From: Deltaproteobacteria bacterium
GTDB taxonomy: Bacteria; Desulfobacterota; DSM-4660; Desulfatiglandales; HGW-15
Assembly: GCA_019308525.1 (NCBI GenBank)
Contig: JAFDIC010000307.1
Coordinates: 1 to 5,138 of the forward strand
DNA length: 5,138 bases
Direction of reading: 5' to 3'
Shown: in pieces, positions 1 through 5,138 of the stretch
Layout of the letters: each line of letters begins with the position of its first letter
Numbering within the stretch: the stretch's first letter is position 1
The notes under the pieces: generated by a model
Told to the model about the DNA's origin: nothing
The model's input: the letters and a program-made list of their open reading frames with translations, nothing else
Database searches by the model: none
Translations under genes and position numbers: made by a program

Positions 1-12
1 CAAGAAAACCAT
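1..12 (-). CDS. Possible start of a further minus-strand gene (four codons visible)
   Basis: An ATG at 12..10 is followed by GTT TTC TTG, which runs off the left edge (Met-Val-Phe-Leu). It is preceded by a good Shine-Dalgarno match, AAGGA at 24..20, with a 7-base spacer. An in-frame TGA sits directly before the ATG, so the frame cannot begin further upstream. The start lies 54 bases after the stop of the upstream glycosyltransferase, a distance compatible with a third gene of the same operon. A rival ATG at 20..18 has no comparable ribosome binding site. Four codons give no functional information, so the call rests only on start context and strand. It could be a chance match. Confidence 0.3.
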
Positions 13-19
13 TCACCCA

Positions 20-24
20 TCCTT
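20..24 (-). promoter_or_regulatory. Putative ribosome binding site of the left-edge gene
   Basis: AAGGA on the minus strand lies 7 bases before the ATG at 12..10, a near-ideal spacing. It is the main reason for proposing a gene running off the left edge. Confidence 0.3.
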
Positions 25-35
25 GAAACAGGAAG

Positions 36-59
36 AGGCCCAAGCCGAATCCCGGGCCT
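36..59 (-). terminator. Inverted repeat after the glycosyltransferase operon, weak terminator candidate
   Basis: AGGCCC (36..41) and GGGCCT (54..59) form a perfect 6-bp G+C-rich stem with a 12-base loop, starting 7 bases past the TAA stop of the upstream gene. On the minus strand it is followed by a pyrimidine-rich stretch (CTCTTCCTGTTTC), not a true U-tract. It could be a weak intrinsic terminator or a stabilising 3' hairpin. If the gene proposed at the left edge is real, read-through must occur. Confidence 0.3.
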
Positions 60-66
60 AGACCCC

Positions 67-1311
67 TTACTTTTGAATGACGATTTCCCTGAGGAAAGGC
101 AAGATCTCTCTCTGGCAGATGACCTCAAGGACGTGTTTCTTCATGACGTTTCGAAACATTTGATGGGTACTGGAGCGAGAGAGGTATTCTACTATCCGTC
201 CCGCGATCGAGAGAGGATGCTCATCCAGGCGGAAGAAACATACATCCTTCCCCAGCTCCCGAAAGGGCTGAATCTCCGAACATGCTATGGGTAGTTTGAC
301 CAGCCCGGCCTCAAGCAGCGGCAAGCCGAAGCCTTCGTCCCTGCTCGTCATCAGCAGCAGATCAGCCATCAGGTACAGGTCCCTGATAAAGACCCGGTCA
401 GGGTTGAGTTTTCTCCTGTCCTTGAACCGGTACTCGGCCAATATGGCGACGTTCTCCTCAATGCCAAGTTCCTTTATCCAGTATCTGAGCCTGCGGTAGT
501 AGGAAACGGCCTTCTGCTCATGGGGATCATATGCGCCGGTCAGGACAAATAGGACATTGAATCCCATCAGCTTTATGCCCCTCACTATGTGAATGGAGAG
601 CTCCAGGTTCTTCCTGGGTGTAATCCTCGATGGTTGGACCAGGACAAGGTCTCTCGTAAAGATATCCAGTTCCTGTGCCAGCATCACGGACTTTTCGTCC
701 AGGTAGAGAATACTTGCCGGATCGACGCCGTTATTGATCACCCGCCACTTGACTCCCCCCCAGAGCTTGGAGAACAATTGCTTGCGAGATTCGGAGATCG
801 TAACAAGATGTATGTTCTTGTGGGGTCTTCGTAAGACGTTCCATGGGTGATCCTCCAGGTAATCGGGATAGTGGGACTGAAAATAGGGGGAGTCATGGGC
901 CCAGCTCACAACTATGGGACTCCCATCGGTTGTCGCCATTCGTCGCAGGGCCAGTGTCAAGGGGAGATTAAAGGGCATGTGTAACACGTTATGGGCCAAA
1001 ATGACGTCAAGGCCATCCCCCCACTCTGCCAGTGTTCCATATATCCTGTTTACAAGGCGCCTCAGGGAACTATAATCACCCGACTTCGTCTGTTCATGCG
1101 CTCTGGTTATGGTGGTGTTTCTAGATGCCAGAAGGGGCTCTATCCTCACCGGAAAATCCCGGGTATATACCTCCCCCATGCCTGCGATAACCCTGACGGA
1201 TTGGCCCATCCGGTGAAGGAGCGCCGCGTGATGGGTAATGACTTCCTCTACGCCTCCTATGAGGGGCGCGCAGGAATAATGAACAATTCCTATTTTCAAT
1301 ACCCTGTCCAC
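67..1311 (-). CDS. Glycosyltransferase family 4 protein (GT-B fold), second of a tandem pair
   Basis: This 414-residue predicted cytoplasmic enzyme should move a sugar from an activated nucleotide-sugar to an acceptor; both substrates are unknown. The N-terminal acceptor-side domain begins with IGIVHYS and has the GT4 glycine loop GGVEE (19-23), then HNVLHMP (107-113) and WAHDSPYF (137-144). The linker carries INNGVDP (192-198). The C-terminal donor domain starts with QPSRITPRKN, whose R229 and R233-K234 match the Arg/Lys pair that binds the donor phosphates in this family. It ends in the EX7E motif, E326 to E334 (EGFGLPLLE). Full family length, with no signal peptide or membrane segment. The start is GTG with GGGAG 4 bases upstream; a TTG four codons later (MKIGIV) is possible but lacks a well-spaced site. 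The gene begins 16 bases after the preceding glycosyltransferase stop, so the two are probably cotranscribed. The family assignment is secure, the specific function is not. Confidence 0.9.
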   Translation of the reverse strand: MDRVLKIGIVHYSCAPLIGGVEEVITHHAALLHRMGQSVRVIAGMGEVYTRDFPVRIEPLLASRNTTITRAHEQTKSGDYSSLRRLVNRIYGTLAEWGDGLDVILAHNVLHMPFNLPLTLALRRMATTDGSPIVVSWAHDSPYFQSHYPDYLEDHPWNVLRRPHKNIHLVTISESRKQLFSKLWGGVKWRVINNGVDPASILYLDEKSVMLAQELDIFTRDLVLVQPSRITPRKNLELSIHIVRGIKLMGFNVLFVLTGAYDPHEQKAVSYYRRLRYWIKELGIEENVAILAEYRFKDRRKLNPDRVFIRDLYLMADLLLMTSRDEGFGLPLLEAGLVKLPIACSEIQPFRELGKDVCFFRLDEHPLSIAGRIVEYLSRSSTHQMFRNVMKKHVLEVICQREILPFLREIVIQK

Positions 1312-1315
1312 CGTG

Positions 1316-1320
1316 CTCCC
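1316..1320 (-). promoter_or_regulatory. Ribosome binding site for the second glycosyltransferase
   Basis: GGGAG lies 4 bases before the GTG at 1311..1309, inside the 16-base gap between the two glycosyltransferase genes. The spacing is short but usable. It favours this GTG over the TTG at 1299..1297. Confidence 0.5.
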
Positions 1321-1327
1321 GCGTCTT

Positions 1328-2596
1328 TCAAAAGTTCCCTCTCTTCCATGACCCCCGCCTGAAGGACTCTATCAGGGGCAGGAGCTTCTCTTCCAATACC
1401 TTGTAGGAGAAATAGCTTTTCCCCAGCTCATAGTTCCTGTTCACAAGTTGTTCCAGGTTTTGGGGATCGAGGAATTGCCAGATTCTTTCCACGACACCCC
1501 TTGTGACAAAACTTTCAAAGGTTATCACTTCAAACCCACAGGGTTCAATGTCTTCTATGAATATGGAGTATCGATTCACGACAACCGGTTTTCTGAAGTA
1601 TATTGCCTCCACGAAGGCATTGCCAAAGCCCTCATATCCAGAAGGGTAGGTAACTATGTCTGCGGTCAAGTAGACATCATCAATGGTATACTTCTTCTCG
1701 CAGACCTCCTTGAAGCATCGGGCAGTCCCCACCCTGTCCCCCATGTAGATCACTTCCACCCCGAGGCGCTGGGCATATTCCAGGACCCTGTGTGCATAGA
1801 GATCACCTTCATCTCCTGTTTCATGGGAAACCACCAGCTTCGGCTTTTTCAAGTCCAACATACTTACCAGCTCTACCGCCCTCTCTATCCATTTCCGTGG
1901 CACAACCCTGGTAGGCTGAAGGACAAAGAGGTCCCCTTGTGCAAACCCGAGTTCCTCCCTCAACCTCTTGCCGTTGGGAGATGGATGCAAGGGAGCGTCA
2001 AAGTCAAACACGTTGGGTATTATGACGTTGCTTATCCCCCTCCTGTAACTCAACTGGCGGGAGGCGGCGGAATTTATCACCACGTGCCGTATGGAATTGA
2101 GGGTAGGAGGAAAGGCGTAATGAATATAATCCTGCATGGCATTGATGAGATACCGGTTACGCTCCCAGCTGAAGTCATGGTGATGTGCGACGGTCGGGAT
2201 CCCCGTCTCGGCTATCAGTTCCGTAATGGCTATCCCCAGGGGCACGTTCATGGGTATGGCCAGGGCGTTTTCCGGTATGATCAGCTCTATCTTGAAGGCA
2301 TCGCAGAACTCATAGAGTTTTTCCTTCAGATAATCCTTCAGCTCCTGTATTTTCCTGGACAGCGGACTGCTGCGAGTTGTAGTTCCTACCAGGGCCTGGT
2401 GTGTTTCCTTGATCTCGGGCGTTTCAAAGTGTGCCATGGGCTCCAGGAAAGACCTCTCGGGCGGAGTGTCCAGTTCCCCGGCAAAAAAATGGCACTTGTA
2501 ACCCCTTCTTTCCAACATCTGGTACCATTTGTAGATTTCCAATGATACACCGTCCGTCCCGGCAATTCGGGTGGAAATGAATCCGATGTTTTCCAT
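1328..2596 (-). CDS. Glycosyltransferase family 4 protein (GT-B fold), first of a tandem pair
   Basis: A 422-residue predicted cytosolic retaining glycosyltransferase; donor and acceptor are unknown. It opens with the Rossmann strand MENIGFISTRI and a glycine loop, GTDGVSLE (13-20). It has HHHDFSWER (138-146) in the N-terminal domain and NVFDFD (195-200) at the domain junction. The donor domain has QPTRVVPRK, with R230 and R234-K235 as expected phosphate-binding residues, and the EX7E motif E322 to E330 (EGFGNAFVE). The frame could start 12 codons earlier at an ATG at 2632. I prefer the ATG at 2596 because the intervening codons (MNKLERRGRSRL) are largely purine-rich Shine-Dalgarno-like sequence, GGGAG lies 10 bases before 2596, and the Rossmann strand follows at once. 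It appears to be the first gene of the operon and is a divergent paralogue of the next gene. A compatible-solute, lipid or polysaccharide role is possible; none can be shown here. Confidence 0.9.
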   Translation of the reverse strand: MENIGFISTRIAGTDGVSLEIYKWYQMLERRGYKCHFFAGELDTPPERSFLEPMAHFETPEIKETHQALVGTTTRSSPLSRKIQELKDYLKEKLYEFCDAFKIELIIPENALAIPMNVPLGIAITELIAETGIPTVAHHHDFSWERNRYLINAMQDYIHYAFPPTLNSIRHVVINSAASRQLSYRRGISNVIIPNVFDFDAPLHPSPNGKRLREELGFAQGDLFVLQPTRVVPRKWIERAVELVSMLDLKKPKLVVSHETGDEGDLYAHRVLEYAQRLGVEVIYMGDRVGTARCFKEVCEKKYTIDDVYLTADIVTYPSGYEGFGNAFVEAIYFRKPVVVNRYSIFIEDIEPCGFEVITFESFVTRGVVERIWQFLDPQNLEQLVNRNYELGKSYFSYKVLEEKLLPLIESFRRGSWKRGNF

Positions 2597-2606
2597 AAGC
2601 CGACTT

Positions 2607-2611
2607 CTCCC
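2607..2611 (-). promoter_or_regulatory. Ribosome binding site deciding the start of the first glycosyltransferase
   Basis: GGGAG sits in a purine-rich run (GAGAGGAGAGGGAGAAG) and lies 10 bases before the ATG at 2596. The alternative ATG at 2632 is preceded only by a CAGGG directly abutting the start, too close to work as a normal Shine-Dalgarno site. Confidence 0.5.
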
Positions 2612-2658
2612 TCTCCTCTCTAATTTGTTCATCCCTGTCCCGTGACCATAAGAGCCTA

Positions 2659-2687
2659 AAAATACCCTATTCTTTCCAACAAATCAA
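2659..2687 (-). promoter_or_regulatory. Putative sigma70-type promoter of the glycosyltransferase pair
   Basis: On the minus strand TTGATT (2687..2682, -35-like, 4 of 6 consensus bases) is followed after exactly 17 bases by TATTTT (2664..2659, -10-like, 4 of 6). Transcription would start near 2652, leaving a leader of about 56 bases to the preferred ATG at 2596. It falls in the most A+T-rich part of the intergenic region. The match is moderate and rests on pattern alone. Confidence 0.35.
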
Positions 2688-2695
2688 AGCCTAAT

Positions 2696-2714
2696 GATCC
2701 GGGCCCAAAGGATC
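2696..2714. repeat. Short inverted repeat GATCC/GGATC
   Basis: GATCC (2696-2700) and GGATC (2710-2714) form a perfect 5-bp inverted repeat around a 9-base spacer that itself contains the palindrome GGGCCC. It lies just upstream of the putative -35 element, so it could be an operator or a chance structure. There is no direct evidence for either. Confidence 0.3.
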
Positions 2715-2723
2715 CCGCTTCGC

Positions 2724-2744
2724 CCGGCCCCTGCGAGGGGCTGG
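2724..2744. repeat. G+C-rich hairpin
   Basis: CCGGCCCC (2724-2731) pairs with GGGGCTGG (2737-2744) across a 5-base loop, TGCGA. This gives 8 pairs including one G-T. No T-tract follows on either strand, so it is not a standard intrinsic terminator. It may be a 3' stabilising or repeat-derived structure. Confidence 0.5.
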
Positions 2745-2770
2745 AGAGCGCGGCAACCAACCATATGGCA

Positions 2771-2812
2771 TAGGAGCCAGGAGCCAGAATCCAGGAGTCA
2801 GCAGGCAGGAGT
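2771..2812. repeat. Degenerate 7-base tandem repeat, consensus CAGGAGY
   Basis: Six consecutive 7-base units can be read: TAGGAGC, CAGGAGC, CAGAATC, CAGGAGT, CAGCAGG, CAGGAGT. Most differ from CAGGAGC/T by none to two bases; the fifth is the most divergent. The pattern is short, noncoding and imperfect, suggesting an old slipped-strand array. I have an impression that similar CAGGAGY-like arrays occur between genes in some Desulfobacterota, but could not check this. Confidence 0.65.
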
Positions 2813-2841
2813 CACAATAATAAAGTTCTGGCCAATGCTGA

Positions 2842-2860
2842 AACCATGATAGGGATGGTT
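2842..2860 (-). repeat. 6-bp hairpin downstream of the reductase gene
   Basis: AACCAT (2842-2847) and ATGGTT (2855-2860) form a perfect 6-bp stem with a 7-base loop, about 72 bases after the reductase stop. On the minus strand it is followed by TCAGCATT rather than a U-tract. It could contribute to 3' end formation or be incidental. Confidence 0.3.
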
Positions 2861-2932
2861 GGTGCGATGGTGGATGGGAATGTTTCCGTGACGCCGGCAA
2901 GTGGCGAGATAATGGGGAGGGTTAAAGGACGC

Positions 2933-5138
2933 CTACCCGCACTTGGTAAAACCACAAAAGTGGCAGGTCATGCATCCTTCTTCGAAACTGATTGTTTGAC
3001 CACATTCGGGGCAGGTCTCGCCAAGCAGGCTGTATTCGTGTTTGTGGCGCCTCTGGTACATTTCCCCTTGCAGGTAACTCTTCTCCAGGACCTTGCTTAT
3101 GGCATCCGGAATGGAAAGGACAAGCCCGTCTTTGTGGAAAACCGGGTGTTCGCCGCAAATACCCTTCAATTGTTCCACTATTTTATCCACCTGGATTCCG
3201 GACCTCAAGGCCAGAGACACCAGGCGCCCTATGGCCTCTGTCTTGGCCGTTGTGGATTTGCCCGATTTCCCGATCGTCGCAAAGACCTCGAATGGCCTCC
3301 CCTCATACTCCGTGACCGTCACGTAGAGGTTGCCCATGCCCGTTCTCACTCTTGTAGTAAACCCCTCGAGGGTCTCCGGCCGGTCCTTCACGTCTACCCA
3401 GGATGGATAGGCCTGGCTCTCGACCCTGTTGTTGTAACTGAGGACCTGATGTTCTTTGCTCCCGTCCCGGTAGATGGTAACACCCTTGCAACCAAGTTCG
3501 TAAGCCAGGTTGTACACCGCCTCCACGTCCTCTTCCGTGGCCTCCCGGGGTAAATTCACGGTCTTGGAGACGGCGTTGTCAATATGTTTTTGAAAGGCCG
3601 CCTGCATCCTCACATGCCATAAGGGATCTATGTCGTGAGCGGTCAAAAAGACCTCCTTGACGTCATCCGGGATGCCCTTTATCCCGCGTATGCTCCCGGT
3701 GCGGGCTATTTCATTCATGATGTCCCGGCTATAAAACCCCCTTTCCCTTGCAACCCTTTCAAAGTAAGGATTGACCTCCATGAGCTCATCGTCGTCCATT
3801 ACTCTCCTGATGAAACTCAGGGCAAAGAGGGGCTCTATACCGCTCGAGCATCCGGCAATGATGCTCAGAGTACCGGTGGGGGCAATAGTCGTGGTGGTGG
3901 CATTACGGTAACGGCATCCCTCCTTTCCCTTAAAGATACTCCTGTCATAGTTCTCAAAGGTCCCCCTCTCTTCGGCCAGATACCTGGATGCATCCTTGGA
4001 TGTCCTTTGGATGAATCCCATTATCTCCTCTGCCGTCTCAAGGGCCCTCTCCGAGTTGTAGGGGACCCCCAGCCTGAAAAGCATATCTGCGAACCCCATT
4101 ACCCCTAAACCAATCTTCCTGTTCCCGCGCACCATCCTTTCTATCTCGTCCAAGGGATACTTGGACACTTCTATGACATTGTCCAGGAACCTCACGGCCA
4201 ACCAGACGATCTCCTTTAATCCCTCATAATCCGGGTAAGGTCTCCCGCCGTCCGCCACGACGAACTTGGCCAGATTGACCGAACCAAGATTACATGCCTC
4301 CATTGGAAGCAGGGGTTGCTCTCCACAGGGATTGGTACTCTCAATCTCTCCCAGTTCAGGAGTGGGGTTGTCCCTGTTGACCCTGTCAAGGAAGATGACC
4401 CCCGGGTCGCCGTTTTCCCATGCCTGATGAATCATGGCCTGGTAGACCTCGTTCGCATCAAGCTCTCCGACCTTCTTCCCTTCCCTGGGATCCACAAGGT
4501 CATAGGTCCCGTGTGACTTCACAGCCTCCATAAAGGCATCGGTTATTGCAACCGATATATTGAAGTTAGTGAGTTCTCTCTTTCCCTGCTTGGAGAAAAT
4601 AAACTCCATGATATCAGGGTGATCCACTCGTAGGACAGCCATGTTGGCACCTCTCCTGGTGCCTCCCTGCTTCACTTGTTCGGTTGCAGTGTTGAATATC
4701 TTCATAAAGGAGACAGGTCCTGAAGCAACACCACCCGTTGTGCCCACCCTGCTGTTTTTTGGTCGCAACTTGGAAAAGGAGAAACCCGTCCCTCCTCCGG
4801 ACTTGTGTATGAGGGCCGCATTTTTCAAGGCATCAAAGATCCCTTCCATGCTGTCCTCCACAGGGAGAACAAAACAGGCGGCCAGTTGCCCGAGGCTCCT
4901 TCCTGCGTTCATCAGGGTGGGAGAGTTGGGCAGGAACTTGAACTCCGTCATCATCTTGAAAAAGTGCTCTTCCATCTTTTCAGCAAGTTCATGATTGCCG
5001 AAAATCTTTTCAGCCCCTGCTACGTGTCGCGCCACCCTCCTGAACATCTGCACGGGAGACTCTATTACCTGGCCGTTTTGATCCTTCTTCAGGTACCTCC
5101 TCTCCAGGACCGCCCTCGCATTTTCCGACAGATCCAGT
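2933..5138 (-). CDS. nrdJ: Adenosylcobalamin-dependent (class II) ribonucleoside-diphosphate reductase, 5' end cut off
   Basis: Reduces ribonucleotides to deoxyribonucleotides in the cytoplasm with a cobalamin-generated thiyl radical, independent of oxygen. The frame is open to the window edge (first full codon 5137, 734 residues visible) and ends at TAG 2935-2933. The visible start, LSENARAVLERRYL, is a typical NrdJ N-terminal sequence, so probably few residues are missing unless an ATP-cone precedes it. Numbering from the first visible codon: NSPTLMNAG (71-79); first redox cysteine C88; the loop HKSGGGTGFSF; NPCGE with N269, thiyl-radical C271 and E273; second redox cysteine C282; phosphate-binding PTGTLSII (420-427). 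A TSCPD-like domain spans about 590-690. The tail carries C709, C712, C722, C725, C728 and C733, matching the family's Cys-rich zinc/redox tail. A GTG at 5053 is internal, not the start. All catalytic residues are present. No class I small subunit gene is seen here. Confidence 0.95.
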   Translation of the reverse strand, partial: LDLSENARAVLERRYLKKDQNGQVIESPVQMFRRVARHVAGAEKIFGNHELAEKMEEHFFKMMTEFKFLPNSPTLMNAGRSLGQLAACFVLPVEDSMEGIFDALKNAALIHKSGGGTGFSFSKLRPKNSRVGTTGGVASGPVSFMKIFNTATEQVKQGGTRRGANMAVLRVDHPDIMEFIFSKQGKRELTNFNISVAITDAFMEAVKSHGTYDLVDPREGKKVGELDANEVYQAMIHQAWENGDPGVIFLDRVNRDNPTPELGEIESTNPCGEQPLLPMEACNLGSVNLAKFVVADGGRPYPDYEGLKEIVWLAVRFLDNVIEVSKYPLDEIERMVRGNRKIGLGVMGFADMLFRLGVPYNSERALETAEEIMGFIQRTSKDASRYLAEERGTFENYDRSIFKGKEGCRYRNATTTTIAPTGTLSIIAGCSSGIEPLFALSFIRRVMDDDELMEVNPYFERVARERGFYSRDIMNEIARTGSIRGIKGIPDDVKEVFLTAHDIDPLWHVRMQAAFQKHIDNAVSKTVNLPREATEEDVEAVYNLAYELGCKGVTIYRDGSKEHQVLSYNNRVESQAYPSWVDVKDRPETLEGFTTRVRTGMGNLYVTVTEYEGRPFEVFATIGKSGKSTTAKTEAIGRLVSLALRSGIQVDKIVEQLKGICGEHPVFHKDGLVLSIPDAISKVLEKSYLQGEMYQRRHKHEYSLLGETCPECGQTISFEEGCMTCHFCGFTKCG

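Larger units (their letters stand above)
2597..2932. other. Intergenic region between the reductase and the glycosyltransferase pair
   Basis: About 336 bases with no convincing gene. Moving in the direction of transcription from the reductase stop, it holds a 6-bp hairpin (2842-2860), a degenerate 7-base tandem repeat (2771-2812), an 8-bp G+C-rich hairpin (2724-2744), a GATCC/GGATC inverted repeat (2696-2714), then an A+T-richer stretch with a promoter-like sequence and a ribosome binding site. A 69-codon minus-strand reading frame (2691-2900) runs through the repeats but looks spurious. No tRNA, riboswitch or strong intrinsic terminator is evident. Confidence 0.7.

Noticed and set aside
1448..2545. 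Long plus-strand reading frame (365 codons) opposite the first glycosyltransferase
   Set aside because: It lies wholly antisense to a gene with clear GT4 motifs, has no recognisable domain, and its composition (Pro, His, Gly, Tyr rich) is typical of an antisense shadow.
2771..2812. CRISPR array
   Set aside because: The units are 7 bases, contiguous and imperfect, with no spacers and no cas genes nearby.
2691..2900. 69-codon minus-strand reading frame in the intergenic region
   Set aside because: Its translation follows the 7-base repeat and hairpins, giving low-complexity residues (LLTPGFWLLAP). It has no recognisable domain and is best explained as a repeat-derived frame.
2813..2932. Intrinsic terminator directly after the reductase gene
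   Set aside because: Only weak stems are present (a 4-bp CGCC/GGCG and the 6-bp hairpin at 2842-2860), and none is followed by a T-tract on the minus strand.
2846..3553. Plus-strand reading frame (235 codons) overlapping the 3' end of the reductase
   Set aside because: It is antisense to the conserved NrdJ C-terminal domains and shows no known motif.
3635..4108. Plus-strand reading frame (157 codons) inside the reductase
   Set aside because: It is antisense to the conserved core around the phosphate-binding PTGTLSII motif and has no family resemblance.
5051..5053. GTG as the start codon of the reductase
   Set aside because: The frame continues upstream to the window edge and encodes conserved NrdJ N-terminal sequence (LSENARAVLERRYL), so the true start lies outside the window.

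Overview
All three substantial genes in this window lie on the minus strand. Read in the direction of transcription (right to left) they are: (1) a class II, adenosylcobalamin-dependent ribonucleotide reductase (NrdJ type), cut off at its 5' end by the right edge of the window; (2) an intergenic stretch of about 336 bases with short hairpins, a degenerate 7-base tandem repeat and a plausible promoter; (3) two consecutive family GT4 (GT-B fold) glycosyltransferases separated by only 16 bases. At the left edge there is an inverted repeat and a possible start of a further minus-strand gene, of which only four codons are visible.

The reductase supplies deoxyribonucleotides using a cobalamin-generated thiyl radical. 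This enzyme needs no oxygen and is common in anaerobes and facultative organisms. The two glycosyltransferases are divergent paralogues. They align motif by motif and probably act in one glycoconjugate, glycolipid or compatible-solute pathway, but neither the sugar donor nor the acceptor can be read from the sequence. Nothing links the glycosyltransferases functionally to the reductase. The intergenic gap and a promoter-like sequence suggest the pair starts its own transcription unit.

The organism is a bacterium of moderate G+C content with frequent AGG arginine codons and good Shine-Dalgarno sites. The NrdJ type and the CAGGAGY-like intergenic repeat would fit a Desulfobacterota-like or related anaerobic lineage, but that placement is tentative. 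I found no CRISPR array, tRNA, rRNA, insertion sequence, phage gene, defence system or clearly new system. The most interesting points are the tandem paralogous glycosyltransferase pair of unknown product and the repeat-bearing intergenic region.
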